Below, one piece after another: positions 36,399 through 46,022 of a DNA stretch of 64,000 nt. The position numbers and the translations under genes were made by a program. Origin of the DNA: Terriglobales bacterium (GTDB lineage Bacteria > Acidobacteriota > Terriglobia > Bryobacterales > Bryobacteraceae); contig JAIXQP010000050.1 of NCBI GenBank assembly GCA_027485675.1, positions 124,001 to 188,000 of the forward strand, given 5' to 3'. Each line of letters opens with the position of its first letter. Position 1 is the first letter of the stretch. The notes beneath the pieces are model-generated. The model ran no database searches, was not told the origin of the DNA, and saw only the letters and a program-made list of their open reading frames with translations.

Positions 36399-38606
36399 TT
36401 AAGAGACTTTCCACCACGAGAGGGGGTGCAGGACGCCGAGCACCCGGCGCCACCATTGAATGCTTTGGCCGGCTTGGCGGGCGACGGCCGCCGAGAGAGC
36501 CAGATACTTTTCGCGACCCACCGAGGGGACCTTCGCGCCGAGCGCGGCCTGCATGTGCAGGTTGGTCAGGTCGACCATCTCCGGCGCCTGCGGGGCAATC
36601 CGTTTGGCAAAGGCTTCGCGAGAGGTGCCGTAGTCGCGATAGAAGCCGAGGTCGGCGAGCGAATCGAGCGTGGCCCGGTAGGAGGCGACGGGCAGCCGCG
36701 CCGGGCTACAGAAGCGCGGTTCCAGGCGGCGCCAGAGCTTCATCAAATAGAGAGCCAGCAGGGTGAACAGGATCACCGGGACCATCGCCTTGCTGAGGCC
36801 TTGCAACGCCTCGGCGAGCGCCTTACGCAGGTCGCCATCGCCGGCGGGCGGGTTCTCTTCCTTGGGCGACCCCGGCGTTTGCCGGGCCATTTCGCCCAGC
36901 ATGCGCTGCAGGTCCTGGTCGACTTTTTCTTCCTGCGGCGGGGTGACGACTTTCTCAGGCGTAATGTCGAGCACCACCCAGCCGAGGTCGCGGACGTACA
37001 CCTCCGGCCAGGCGTGGGCGTCGCCGTTGCGGATCAGAATTGTGGAGCCGTCTCCCCGCTGCCGGGCGCCTACCGCATAGCCAACGCTGACCCGGGCCGG
37101 TACGCCGAGCGTGCGGAAGAGGTAAACGGCGGAATGGGCCAAGTGCACGCAGTACCCGTTGCGATCGCCGAACAGGAAGCTGGCGACGGGGTCAGCGTCT
37201 TCGTCCACCTGCGGCACGTTGAGGTTATAGGTCGTGTTCTTGTCCATCCAGAACTTGATGGCCAGCGCCTGGGCGATGGGAATACCCCGCAGATGGGCCG
37301 GCAGCAGTTGCTTGGCCTGCTCGGCGATCTCGCGGTAGCGGCCATCTTCGGGAACCTCGGTGTAGTGATGCCACATTTCGGGGCTCCACTTCTCCGAACC
37401 CAGCGAACGGTTGAGGAGCGTCCCGAAATCGGCATCGAGAACGATGGATTCCACTTTATAGGCCCGTTCAAAGCGCTTGGCGTCGGGGTTTGGCGCCGGT
37501 TCGAGCTTGGCGACATCGATCAGACCAAAGGGCTTCGAGTGCGGCGTCATCAGGGCGACGGTGGTCCGCAGGCGGTGCGCGATCCGCTCGCGGCCTCCGG
37601 GGGCCACGTCGGCGCGGTCGCGGAGCGGCACTTCAATCGGTTCGGCGGGAAACGGCATCCCGACATCGGTGTCGAGCTTGCCCGAAGCGTCGCGGACCAA
37701 ACGGCGGCCGTTGTAATTGCTCAGCGTGTCCTGGCGGAAATAGAAGGTTCCGTACGGCGGCTGGTAGTCGTCGTGCAGACTCACCACGGCGACGGGGAAG
37801 CTCTTGCGCCCTTCGCCGCTCGACGGGTTCGGGTCCTGGTTCTGATTCTGATCCTGATCCTGCTGCTGCTCGCCTTTGCCGCCCTGGCCGCCGTGATGTT
37901 GCTGCTGCTTATCCTTCTCGTTGCCGCCGGTGCCGCCGGCGAAGGCGGAAAGCTGCCGCAGTTTTCCATCCGGCAGGAACAGGAACAGCGCCACGATCAT
38001 CGCGATCAGCAACGCCGGATCAAGTAGGGTCCGCTTAGCCGAACTCCGGCTCAGCATCCAAACGACCAGCAAAATCCCGAGCAGAGCCCCGGCGCCGAGG
38101 AAGAACGGCATGGGGTCGTAGTTCCGTTCGAGCAGCCAGTCGGTGAGGAAGAACGGCCGGTGAATGGAGCCGTCGCGGTGCGCGGCGAGAATACTCGAGA
38201 AGATGCCGACGAGCGAGGCGGCCTCAATCGTCAGGAACATCGAATAGCGTCGGGCGGAGAGCAAGACGGGGGCAAGCCAGCAGAGCACGCCCATGAACCA
38301 GTTTTCGGCTTCCGTGATGCCGTACACCATCTCGCTGCCGAGCAAACCCACAATGCTGCTATTGCCGCGCAGAAACAGGCTGACGCCAACCGTCAACCCC
38401 ATGGTGGCAGCGGCCACCAGCCAGATCCGGCTCAGCCGGATGGGAAGCGCCTCCAACTTGCCCGCCAGCACAAACGCCGCGGCCACGCCCAGCAGCGCGA
38501 ACAGCAGGCCCACGCCGGACGTATATCCCGCCGCGAGCAACCCCACCGCGGTCATCCAGATGACTACGCCCGGGAGCTTCCACCAGATCGAATTGCGCGA
38601 CGTCAT
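36399..38606 (-). CDS. Membrane transglutaminase-like protein (TgpA/DUF3488 type)
   Basis: 735 residues. About six N-terminal transmembrane segments (residues 8-215) precede a low-complexity Gln/Asp/Asn linker (about 225-265), a periplasmic transglutaminase-like domain and a final membrane segment (VILFTLLALYLMKLW) with a cytoplasmic tail. The catalytic triad is Cys in GYCVHLAHSAVYLFRTLG, His in DAHAWPEVYV and Asp in WVVLDITP. Homologues such as TgpA are essential in Pseudomonas and may crosslink or cleave envelope proteins. Coding overlaps with DUF58 upstream are nil; both genes abut. Confidence 0.88.
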   Translation of the reverse strand: MTSRNSIWWKLPGVVIWMTAVGLLAAGYTSGVGLLFALLGVAAAFVLAGKLEALPIRLSRIWLVAAATMGLTVGVSLFLRGNSSIVGLLGSEMVYGITEAENWFMGVLCWLAPVLLSARRYSMFLTIEAASLVGIFSSILAAHRDGSIHRPFFLTDWLLERNYDPMPFFLGAGALLGILLVVWMLSRSSAKRTLLDPALLIAMIVALFLFLPDGKLRQLSAFAGGTGGNEKDKQQQHHGGQGGKGEQQQDQDQNQNQDPNPSSGEGRKSFPVAVVSLHDDYQPPYGTFYFRQDTLSNYNGRRLVRDASGKLDTDVGMPFPAEPIEVPLRDRADVAPGGRERIAHRLRTTVALMTPHSKPFGLIDVAKLEPAPNPDAKRFERAYKVESIVLDADFGTLLNRSLGSEKWSPEMWHHYTEVPEDGRYREIAEQAKQLLPAHLRGIPIAQALAIKFWMDKNTTYNLNVPQVDEDADPVASFLFGDRNGYCVHLAHSAVYLFRTLGVPARVSVGYAVGARQRGDGSTILIRNGDAHAWPEVYVRDLGWVVLDITPEKVVTPPQEEKVDQDLQRMLGEMARQTPGSPKEENPPAGDGDLRKALAEALQGLSKAMVPVILFTLLALYLMKLWRRLEPRFCSPARLPVASYRATLDSLADLGFYRDYGTSREAFAKRIAPQAPEMVDLTNLHMQAALGAKVPSVGREKYLALSAAVARQAGQSIQWWRRVLGVLHPLSWWKVS

Positions 38607-39956
38607 TTAGCCCCTACCTCCGAGGATATCCTGGAATAGATGGCCGGTCCGCCGCTCCGCCACGCCCGCCGTCGCCGCCAGCCCCGCGGAGCCGGTGGCC
38701 AGCAGCCGCAACTCCTCGAGAGTGTACTCCTCATCCGCCGTGGGCTTGAGAAACCATTTCGTCAGCCGCTCCTTCCACGCCGGGGCAGCCTCTTCTTCCG
38801 GCTGCACGGCTTCGACGCCGGTCAGAATCTGCATCCGCATAATCCCCGTGCCGGTCACCTGCGTAGCGGCGTGCGCCCACGCTTCCGCGTCCGGCGGCAG
38901 CAGCAGAATGCAGAATTGGTACCCTTCGTTTTCCATTTTGGAAAGGAACGCGCCTAAATTGCCATCCCGTTCGACGGTGTGGGCCTCGCCGCTACGGGCG
39001 AGAATCTCGAGCGCCTCTTCTTTCTCCGTGGCGTGCCGGTCGACGCCATCGGCGGCGAAGCACCAGTCATCGCCGAGCAGGTTGCGCTCAATCGCAATGC
39101 GGGCGACGGCGGCCGTCGAGTCGTCATTCGGGCTGGCGACGAGATACGCGCACCCCTTCCGCCGCTCGGCCACGCTGCGTTCCGGCGTACGGACCATCAT
39201 CCGGTTCGTCCGCGCATAAACCTTCCACAGCACCATCCGTAAGGGGTCGCCGGGGGCGTACTGCCGCATCTCGACCCTGTCGCCGCGCGGTTCGGCGTAG
39301 ACGTCCGAAAGGTCGTCCCCATCGGCCATCCCGGCCGGCGGCGGCATCTGCGCCAGCATCCCGCGCTCGGGCAGAACGCGCAGACTGACGGTCTCCGTTC
39401 GCCGCCAGGCGATCTCCGACAGGCCAAACAGATCGCGTACGGCGAAGCGCCGAACCACCCGTTCCACGATGCAACGCCGCTCTGGCGCGGCTAACTCGAC
39501 GAACTCGCCGCGTTGCCGCTCCAGAGTGATGGCGGCCGCGGTCTCGCCGTTCCCGTCGTCCACCCACTGCCATTGCGCGATCGTGAACGGAATCCAGCGG
39601 GGGTAACGGACACGGAAACCGGTCGGCTGGGGCGTCTTCGTCTCGAGGTCGAGCAGGCCGGGGGTCCGGGCCTTCTTGGAACTCCACGACAGGAACGCCG
39701 CGCCCAGAAACGTGCACAGCAACAACGAACCGACCACCAGGATCCCGGCCAGCCCCGCCACCAGCAATACCAGGTCCAAATGCAGAACCCCTTGAAACCA
39801 GACCGCCAGGGCAAACAAAATGAGGAAGGCGACGCCCGTCCGCGTTAACGGAAACGCGCCGTGGATGGGCCGCATCCACGGGAGAAAGAAGCGACGCCAA
39901 ATTTTTGCCGCGCCCTTTCGTAAACTGGGCCAAAATTTGGTCAGCCAACGACTCAT
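38607..39956 (-). CDS. DUF58-domain membrane protein
   Basis: 449 residues. Two hydrophobic segments near the N-terminus (VAFLILFALAVWFQGVL and LVLLVAGLAGILVVGSLLL) are followed by a beta domain and the DUF58 hallmark RVEMRQYAPGDPLRMVLWKVYARTNRMMVRT. DUF58 proteins have a von Willebrand-A-like fold and act with MoxR ATPases. The ATG at 39956 (MSRWLTKFWP) is chosen over an in-frame TTG 24 bases upstream. Its stop abuts the transglutaminase ATG, so it is the first gene of the four-gene minus-strand unit, divergent from the sulfatase. Confidence 0.87.
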   Translation of the reverse strand: MSRWLTKFWPSLRKGAAKIWRRFFLPWMRPIHGAFPLTRTGVAFLILFALAVWFQGVLHLDLVLLVAGLAGILVVGSLLLCTFLGAAFLSWSSKKARTPGLLDLETKTPQPTGFRVRYPRWIPFTIAQWQWVDDGNGETAAAITLERQRGEFVELAAPERRCIVERVVRRFAVRDLFGLSEIAWRRTETVSLRVLPERGMLAQMPPPAGMADGDDLSDVYAEPRGDRVEMRQYAPGDPLRMVLWKVYARTNRMMVRTPERSVAERRKGCAYLVASPNDDSTAAVARIAIERNLLGDDWCFAADGVDRHATEKEEALEILARSGEAHTVERDGNLGAFLSKMENEGYQFCILLLPPDAEAWAHAATQVTGTGIMRMQILTGVEAVQPEEEAAPAWKERLTKWFLKPTADEEYTLEELRLLATGSAGLAATAGVAERRTGHLFQDILGGRG

Positions 39957-39998
39957 GTAATGATTCTGACGTATGATCAAGGCTTTCTGGTGCCGTAA

Positions 39999-41414
39999 AT
40001 GACGAATGTTTCTCGCCGCACGTTCCTTTCAAGCATTTTAGCCGCCAAACTCGCAGCGGCCCCCGCCAAGCGCAGCGTGGTTCTGCTCTACGTCGACGAT
40101 ATCGGCTGGCGGGACTTCGGCTGCACCGGCCACCCCTACCATGAGACCCCGCACATCGACGCGTTGGCCAAAGACGGCCTGCGGTTCACCCAGGCCTACG
40201 CCGCCTGCCCGGTCTGCTCTCCCTCCCGCGCCGCGCTGATGACCGGCAAGTACCCGGCCCGTCTCCAATTGACCGATTGGATTCCCGGCCGCAAACAGTG
40301 GCCCACGGCCAAGGTTTTGACGCCGGCGTTCGAGCAGCAACTGCCGCTGGCGGAAACCACCATCGCGGAGATCCTGAAACCGGCCGGCTACAAAACGGCC
40401 AGCGTCGGCAAATGGCATCTCGGCGGCGCCGGCTTCGGTCCGGAACAGCAGGGATTCGAGCTGAACGTCGCCGGCACCGACAAGGGTTCGCCGCCCGGCT
40501 ACTTCGGGCCGTTCGACCTGCCGAATCTGAAGGGGGGAACGAAGGACGACCTGTTGACCGCCGCCCTCACGACGGAAGCGGAAAAGTTTCTCGAATCGGC
40601 CAAAGGCAGCCCCTTCTTCCTCTATTTCCCGCATTTCGCCGTGCACACCCCGTTGCAGGCGCCCGCGGCGCTCATCGAAAAATACAAAAAGAAGATCGAG
40701 TTCATGGGGCTCCCCGGCAACCCGGTCTACGCCGCCATGATGGAAACCCTCGACGACTCCGTCGGCCGGCTGCGGAAGAAGTTGCAGGAGTTGGGCCGGG
40801 CCGAAGACACCGTCTTTCTGTTGACCGGCGACAACGGCGGTCTGCGCTTTGAGGGTAAAGCGAAGGCCCCGGTGACGGACAACGCGCCGGCCCGCAACGG
40901 CAAGGGGCATCTGTACGAAGGCGGCATCCGCGTACCGTTTCTGGCCGCCGGGCCGGGCGTCGCCAAGGGCGTAAACGCGACGCCAATCAGCAGCGTGGAC
41001 TTCCTGCCGACGATTTGCGAACTGGCCGGCCTGCCTGTGCCGAAGGGCATCGATGGCGTCAGCCTGGCGCCGGCTTTCAACCAGCAGCCGTTGAAGCCGC
41101 GGCCGCTGTTCTGGCACTATCCGCACTACTCGAACCAGGGTGGCGCGCCGGGCGGCGCGGTCCGCGATGGCGATTGGAAGCTGATCGAATTCTATGAGGA
41201 CAACCGGCTGGAGTTGTATAACCTGGCGCGGGATCCCGGCGAAAAGCGGAATCTGTTGAATCAGCACGGCGACGTGGCCGAGAAGCTGAAGCAGGCGCTC
41301 GGCAAGTGGCGGAAACAGGTCAAGGCCGCGATGCCGAAGCCGAACCCCGGCTATGTGCCGGGGCAGGCGGATCAGGGTCTCACGGGCGCCGAGGCGCCGA
41401 CCCCTCCGGTTTAG
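39999..41414 (+). CDS. Tat-exported type I sulfatase (arylsulfatase family)
   Basis: 471 residues. The N-terminus MTNVSRRTFLSSILAAKLAAA is a Tat-type signal. VVLLYVDDIGWRDFGCTG supplies calcium-binding Asp residues, CSPSRAALMTGKYPARL contains the CxPxR formylglycine motif (Cys73), SVGKWHLGG and LLTGDNGG complete the active site. Formylglycine-generating enzyme is needed for maturation. Substrate is probably a sulfated polysaccharide or aryl sulfate. The stop overlaps that of a convergent TauE/SafE-family exporter by 3 bp. Confidence 0.93.
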   Translation: MTNVSRRTFLSSILAAKLAAAPAKRSVVLLYVDDIGWRDFGCTGHPYHETPHIDALAKDGLRFTQAYAACPVCSPSRAALMTGKYPARLQLTDWIPGRKQWPTAKVLTPAFEQQLPLAETTIAEILKPAGYKTASVGKWHLGGAGFGPEQQGFELNVAGTDKGSPPGYFGPFDLPNLKGGTKDDLLTAALTTEAEKFLESAKGSPFFLYFPHFAVHTPLQAPAALIEKYKKKIEFMGLPGNPVYAAMMETLDDSVGRLRKKLQELGRAEDTVFLLTGDNGGLRFEGKAKAPVTDNAPARNGKGHLYEGGIRVPFLAAGPGVAKGVNATPISSVDFLPTICELAGLPVPKGIDGVSLAPAFNQQPLKPRPLFWHYPHYSNQGGAPGGAVRDGDWKLIEFYEDNRLELYNLARDPGEKRNLLNQHGDVAEKLKQALGKWRKQVKAAMPKPNPGYVPGQADQGLTGAEAPTPPV

Positions 41415-42157
41415 CGCCCGGAGGGCAGAAAGAGCAGAATCGTCGCCAGGAAGGCGAGTACGATCACGGCAGTGAGGAACACCTTCTCCGGGATGCGGGA
41501 GATCAGCTTGCGGCCCACCATGGCGCCGGCCAGCGTCGGAAATACCAGAACGGCGTCAAACAGCAACCCCTGCTGGCTGAACAGCCCGTGCATCGAGTAG
41601 ACCGGCACCTTGCTCAGATTGACGAAGAAGAAAAACCAGGCGCCGGTGGCGACGAACTCCTCCCGCGGCAGCCGCCGGGAGAGCAGGTAAATGTTCATGA
41701 TTGGCCCGGCGGCGTTGGCCACCATCGTCGCAAAGCCGGCCGCGGAGCCGAAGAATCCGGAAAACCACCAGCCGGTGGGCGGAGCGCCGGTGGCGAAACG
41801 AAGCCGCCACAGGAAGAGCAGCAGCATCGACAGGGTAATGGTGCCCACCAGCGGCCGGATCACCGCGTCGGGATAGACGAGCACAGCGGCGCCCGCGGCC
41901 ATGCCGGCCATTACCCAGGGCAGCAGCGAAAACAGCGCGTTGGCCGCGGCCTGCTTGCGATAGGTGATGACGGCGTAGCAATCGGCCACGATCAGCAGCG
42001 GCAGCAGCCAAGCGGCGGAGAGGCGCGCGTCATCGACCGTGAACACGAACAGCGGCACCGCGAGAATCCCCAATCCGGGAACGCCGGTCTTGGCGACGCC
42101 GATCGAGAAGGCGCAGGCGGCGCCAAGGAGCCATTTCCAAAGAGGGAGGTCGGGCAC
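41411..42157 (-). CDS. TauE/SafE-family membrane anion exporter
   Basis: 248 residues with about eight hydrophobic helices. The two inverted TauE/SafE repeats are visible: GVAKTGVPGLGILAVPLFVF in the first half and SAAGFATMVANAAGPIMNIYLLSRRLPREEFVATGAWFFF in the second. Family members export sulfite, sulfoacetate or related organosulfur anions. Its convergent partner is a sulfatase, which suggests but does not prove a sulfur link. It begins 15 bp after the selenocysteine tRNA on the same strand. Confidence 0.87.
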   Translation of the reverse strand: MPDLPLWKWLLGAACAFSIGVAKTGVPGLGILAVPLFVFTVDDARLSAAWLLPLLIVADCYAVITYRKQAAANALFSLLPWVMAGMAAGAAVLVYPDAVIRPLVGTITLSMLLLFLWRLRFATGAPPTGWWFSGFFGSAAGFATMVANAAGPIMNIYLLSRRLPREEFVATGAWFFFFVNLSKVPVYSMHGLFSQQGLLFDAVLVFPTLAGAMVGRKLISRIPEKVFLTAVIVLAFLATILLFLPSGR

Positions 42158-42172
42158 AGAAGGGTAAGACGA

Positions 42173-42267
42173 TGGCGGAAGCCAGTGGGAGTCGAACCCA
42201 CCGCGCCGCTAACGCGACGCACACTGGTTTTGAAGACCAGGCCCAGCACCGGCCAAGCGTGGCTTCC
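42173..42267 (-). tRNA. selC: tRNA-Sec (anticodon UCA), CCA encoded
   Basis: The minus strand folds as a canonical bacterial selenocysteine tRNA of 95 nt including CCA. The acceptor stem has 8 bp (GGAAGCCA with TGGCTTCC), the T stem has 5 bp (GTGGG with CCCAC around TTCGACT), the D stem is extended, the anticodon arm is CTGGT-CTTCAAA-ACCAG with UCA, and there is a long GC-rich variable arm. Discriminator G is followed by genomic CCA. The 5' end is 4 bp after the stop codon of the HD-hydrolase gene and the 3' end is 15 bp before tauE/safE, so it is probably processed from a shared transcript. Confidence 0.96.
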
Positions 42268-42271
42268 GCAA

Positions 42272-42835
42272 CTAAACCGTACCCTGCAATCCTAACAACT
42301 CTGCCCGGTCGCGCATCGCGCCGATGCAGAATTCGATGTGGGCATCGAGGTCCACGCCGAGTTCGGCAGCGCCGTTGACCACGTCGTCCCGGTTCACGGC
42401 GCGGGCGAAGGCTTTGTCTTTGAGCTTTTTCCGGACGGACTTGACGTCGACTTCGTGGATGCTGCGGCTGGGTTTGACGTAGGAGCAGGCGGTGAGGAAG
42501 CCGGCGAGTTCATCGCAGGCGAACAGGGTCTTCTCCATGAGGGACTCGCGTTTGACGCCGGTAAAGTCGGCGTGGGAGAGAATGGCGCGGCGAATTTCGG
42601 CCGAAACGCCGCGGGCTTCGAGGATGGGTTCGCCCTTGGTGGGGTGGTCCGGCAGGGTGGGGTGGACCTCCCAATCGAAATCGTGGAGCAGGCCGGTGAT
42701 GGCGAAGGCCTCTTCGTCGCCCCCGTGTTGGCGGGCGTAGGCCACCATGCAGGCCTCGACGGCGAGCATATGCTTCCGCAGTCCGTCGGACTGCACAAAT
42801 TCACAAACAATCTTCCAGGCTTCGTCTCTTGTCAC
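42272..42835 (-). CDS. HD-domain phosphohydrolase
   Basis: 187 residues. The HD signature is visible as RKHMLAVEACMVAYARQHG, then GLLHDFDWEVHP with adjacent His-Asp metal ligands, and HADFTG further on. This resembles the small HDIG-type hydrolases annotated as phosphohydrolases of unknown substrate. Its promoter region overlaps the divergent tRNA-Ala promoter. The tRNA-Sec gene starts 4 bp after its TAG stop. Confidence 0.82.
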   Translation of the reverse strand: MTRDEAWKIVCEFVQSDGLRKHMLAVEACMVAYARQHGGDEEAFAITGLLHDFDWEVHPTLPDHPTKGEPILEARGVSAEIRRAILSHADFTGVKRESLMEKTLFACDELAGFLTACSYVKPSRSIHEVDVKSVRKKLKDKAFARAVNRDDVVNGAAELGVDLDAHIEFCIGAMRDRAELLGLQGTV

Positions 42836-42857
42836 AAGGCTCCTCTGATGCTATTCT
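42829..42857 (+). promoter_or_regulatory. Sigma-70-type promoter of tRNA-Ala
   Basis: TTGTCA (42829-42834), a 17-bp spacer and TATTCT (42852-42857) lie 19 bp before the tRNA 5' end, with a G-rich discriminator between. The -35 box overlaps the start of the divergent HD gene. Confidence 0.65.
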
Positions 42858-42876
42858 AAAGGGGTTGTCCAAGAGC

Positions 42877-42952
42877 GGGCCTGTGGCGCAGTTGGGAGCG
42901 CGCTTCCATGGCATGGAAGAGGTCAAGGGTTCGAATCCCTTCAGGTCCACCA
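42877..42952 (+). tRNA. tRNA-Ala (anticodon GGC), CCA encoded
   Basis: A 76-nt cloverleaf: acceptor GGGCCTG with CAGGTCC, D arm GCGCAGTTGGGAGCGC, anticodon arm CTTCC-ATGGCAT-GGAAG with GGC, and T arm AAGGG-TTCGAAT-CCCTT. Genomic A73-CCA follows. No other gene is seen in the following 180 bp before the TonB-receptor gene. Confidence 0.97.
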
Positions 42953-43133
42953 ATTCGATTCGCAGCGAGAACGACTACGAATCGCGGGCAAACGGTGGCG
43001 AGATCGTCTAGAAAGACTTTCGGTGCGTTTGGCGCCTTCTCCGAGTTGATCGATCTTTGGATTTACCGAAAAATCACGCTGTTGGAACCGGATATTTTTG
43101 CGCTAGCGAGAAGCTGGAACGAATACCTCTATC

Positions 43134-46010
43134 ATGCGTATTCCCTTCGCTCTAGCAATCCTCACATTCCTGCCCTCGCCCGGGCTGTTCGCCCAGGGCC
43201 AAGCTCTTGACGGTGTCCTCGAGGGTCAGATTCGCAGCCAAGACCGCAAACCCATCGGCGGAGTCGAAGTCCGGGCCTTCTCTCCGGCCACCGGATACGA
43301 CCGTACGACCACCACCGACGCCGCCGGCAACTTCCGCATGGTGCTCATGCCGCCGAGCCGCTACAACCTGGTCGTCGAAATCGCCGGCTTCGCTAAAACC
43401 ACCCGGGAAAACATCGAACTCAAAGCGGGTCTGGTCGTCACTTCCGACATTGAACTGGTCCCCGCCTCGGTCTCCACCTCCGTCACCGTAACGGAAGCGG
43501 TCCCGGTGGTCGAAACCGGCCGCACCGTGGTTTCGAACACCTACGACGAAAAGACCGTGCGCAGTCTGCCGACGATCGGGCGCTCCATTCTCGACTTCTT
43601 CGTGATGCAACCCGGCGTCAATGCCCGTCCGCTTTCTACGGGCGGCTCCGGCACGGGTACGCCCACCACCACCTATGGCGGACTCGGCCTGCGGCAGATG
43701 AACGTCGACGGCGTTACGAACCAGTTACAGGGTGGCGCGCGGAACATCGTCATCAGCCAGGAGGCGGTAGCCGAGTTCCAGACCGTCACGACCTTCTCCG
43801 CCGAGTTTGGCCGCGTCGGCGGCGGCATCCAGAACGCCTTCACCCGCTCCGGCGGAAACGCCCTGCATGGCTCCGGCTACTTGTTTACGCGTCAGAAATT
43901 TCTCTCCGCCAAACCGTTTCTCCTTGCCCCCACGGCTCCCAAGCCGGAATTCAGCCGCTACAACTACGGCGGCACCGCCTCCGGCGCGCTCAAGAAAGAC
44001 AAGATCTTCTTCTTCGGTTCCTATGAACGCTGGCAGCAGGATCTTCCCGGCGTCCTCACGATTACCCCGGCCAACGCCGCCGCGCTGCAGATTCCGGCCA
44101 CGAGCATCGGAGCCATCACGCAGACCTTCCGCGCGCACACCGTCACGGCCCGCGTCGATGCTCTGCTCGGCTCGAAGAATCGCCTGTCGGCCCGGTTCAA
44201 TTACTATTTCGACCGCGAATCGCCGCTCGGCAATGGCTTGGTCAGCTTTGAGACCCTCGCCCGGTTCGACGAAGATCCGTTTGGCTTCACTGTGCAGAAC
44301 GTCACTCTGCTCAATTCGAGTTTCGTGAACGAGATTCGTTTTCTCTACGGCCAGCGCGGCATCTCGAACGGGGTCACGAACGAACAGGCGCCGAACATCA
44401 ATGTCAGCGGCATCGGCTCGTTCAATGGCAACTCAAACGGCACCCGGGTCACCCGCGAGCGTGGCGTCCAGATCATCGACAATCTCACCTGGACCACCGG
44501 CCGCCACTCGGTGAAATTCGGATTCGACATCCTCCCGGTCTGGTTCCGGGAGCGCACCACGAACGTGAACGGCTCATACACCTTTGGCGGGCTGAACGCC
44601 GTTGCGGGGGTTCGCGGCGCAGTCACGGCACTGGATCAGTTCCTGTTCACCCAAAGCCGCACCATCGATCCCGCCACCGGTCGGCCTTACAGCTACTCCC
44701 GCTTCACGCAGAGCCTGGGCCAGGAGTTCTTCGAGGCCCCGGTTCTGAACGCCGGCTTCTTCGTGCAGGACGACATCCGCTTGACCTCCAAGCTGAAGTT
44801 GAACCTGGGCGCTCGATACGATGTGTTCGTCCGGCCGGAAGGCAACTTGAATCCCGATCTGCCGGCCACGGGAGTCATTCCGCAGGATTACAACAATCTC
44901 GCGCCCCGCGTCGGCCTCGCCTATGACCCTGCCGGCAATGGCAAAACCGTTCTGCGGGCGGGTTACGGCATCTACTACAACACGGTCGTCGCCCAGACCT
45001 TCAACACCTTCCTGCGCGGCAACGGTCGAGCGATCACTAACATCAACGTTACCCCCACCGATCCCGGCGCTCCGGTCTTCAATCGGGAGTCCGCCCCCCG
45101 GCCCACGGGCGTCGCCGGCGCTCTCAGCGACGTCCGGATCTTCGATCCAAACTTCCGCGACCTGTTCACCCACAACCTGTTCGTGACCTTCGAACGCGAA
45201 TTGCTCCGCGATTTCGCGGTTACCGCCACCTGGCAGGGGACCTATGGCCGCAATCTGCCCTATTCGCTGACCGATAACCTGCCCACCGCGGGCACGCTGC
45301 CCGATGGCCGTCCCCGTTACACCACCGCCGGCCGGCCGGACCCTCGCTACGGCAACATCTTCCGGTCGGTCTCGGAGGGGTATCAGAACTATAACGGCCT
45401 GGTCCTGATGGCGACCAAACGCTACAGCAAGGGCCTCTCGATGCAGTTCGCCTATCACACCTCGAAGGTGGAGGGAGTCGCCTTCGCCAACGACTTCACC
45501 GGCTTCGGCATCTTCACCTCGCCTTCCGATCCCCGGTCGGCCGCCCAAGACAAGGGGCCCGGTGATTTCGACATGCGCCACCGCATCACATTTACGGGCG
45601 TCTGGGAGCCTCGCTGGAAGAGTCTCACCGGCCCGGCCAATGCTTTGTTCAACGGCTGGAATCTGTCGACGCGGGTCATCGGCCAGACCGGTTTCGCCTT
45701 CAACGCCACCACCGGCCGGGACGAGAACGGCGATACGATTTTCAACGACCGGCCGGCCAACCTCGGCTACAACGCCTTCAAAGAACCCGAGTATGCGACC
45801 GTCGATTTCCGTCTGGCCCGCAATGTCCGGTTCCGGGAGAACAACAACATTGAGCTGATGGCGGAGGTCTTCAATGCCGCCAACCGTCTCAATCCCACGA
45901 ACATTAATCGGGTGTTCGGCTTCAACGCCACGCCCAACGCCAACTTCCGCACGGTGACGGCGGCCGAAAACGCCCGCCAGTTCCAGTTGGCGATCCGCTA
46001 CTCCTTCTAA
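43134..46010 (+). CDS. TonB-dependent receptor, Oar-like with carboxypeptidase-regulatory domain
   Basis: 958 residues. A signal peptide (1-20, ending LFAQ) is followed by a carboxypeptidase-regulatory-like beta sandwich (about 28-110: LEGQIRSQDRKPIGGVEVRAF, GNFRMVLMPPSRYNLVVEIAGF). A plug-like segment (QPGVNARPL, LRQMNVDGVTNQLQGG, EFGRVGGGIQNAFTRSGGNALHGSGY) and a large beta-barrel follow, ending in the terminal aromatic signature LAIRYSF. Such Oar/SusC-like proteins are abundant in Acidobacteria and import or bind polymers or oligomers. No partner SusD or regulator is adjacent, so the ligand is unknown. Confidence 0.92.
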   Translation: MRIPFALAILTFLPSPGLFAQGQALDGVLEGQIRSQDRKPIGGVEVRAFSPATGYDRTTTTDAAGNFRMVLMPPSRYNLVVEIAGFAKTTRENIELKAGLVVTSDIELVPASVSTSVTVTEAVPVVETGRTVVSNTYDEKTVRSLPTIGRSILDFFVMQPGVNARPLSTGGSGTGTPTTTYGGLGLRQMNVDGVTNQLQGGARNIVISQEAVAEFQTVTTFSAEFGRVGGGIQNAFTRSGGNALHGSGYLFTRQKFLSAKPFLLAPTAPKPEFSRYNYGGTASGALKKDKIFFFGSYERWQQDLPGVLTITPANAAALQIPATSIGAITQTFRAHTVTARVDALLGSKNRLSARFNYYFDRESPLGNGLVSFETLARFDEDPFGFTVQNVTLLNSSFVNEIRFLYGQRGISNGVTNEQAPNINVSGIGSFNGNSNGTRVTRERGVQIIDNLTWTTGRHSVKFGFDILPVWFRERTTNVNGSYTFGGLNAVAGVRGAVTALDQFLFTQSRTIDPATGRPYSYSRFTQSLGQEFFEAPVLNAGFFVQDDIRLTSKLKLNLGARYDVFVRPEGNLNPDLPATGVIPQDYNNLAPRVGLAYDPAGNGKTVLRAGYGIYYNTVVAQTFNTFLRGNGRAITNINVTPTDPGAPVFNRESAPRPTGVAGALSDVRIFDPNFRDLFTHNLFVTFERELLRDFAVTATWQGTYGRNLPYSLTDNLPTAGTLPDGRPRYTTAGRPDPRYGNIFRSVSEGYQNYNGLVLMATKRYSKGLSMQFAYHTSKVEGVAFANDFTGFGIFTSPSDPRSAAQDKGPGDFDMRHRITFTGVWEPRWKSLTGPANALFNGWNLSTRVIGQTGFAFNATTGRDENGDTIFNDRPANLGYNAFKEPEYATVDFRLARNVRFRENNNIELMAEVFNAANRLNPTNINRVFGFNATPNANFRTVTAAENARQFQLAIRYSF

Positions 46011-46022
46011 CCGGATGGCTCA

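Noticed and set aside
42953-43133. Coding gene between tRNA-Ala and the TonB receptor
   Set aside because: Only short frames overlapping the tRNA are present and none has a ribosome site or recognisable protein.
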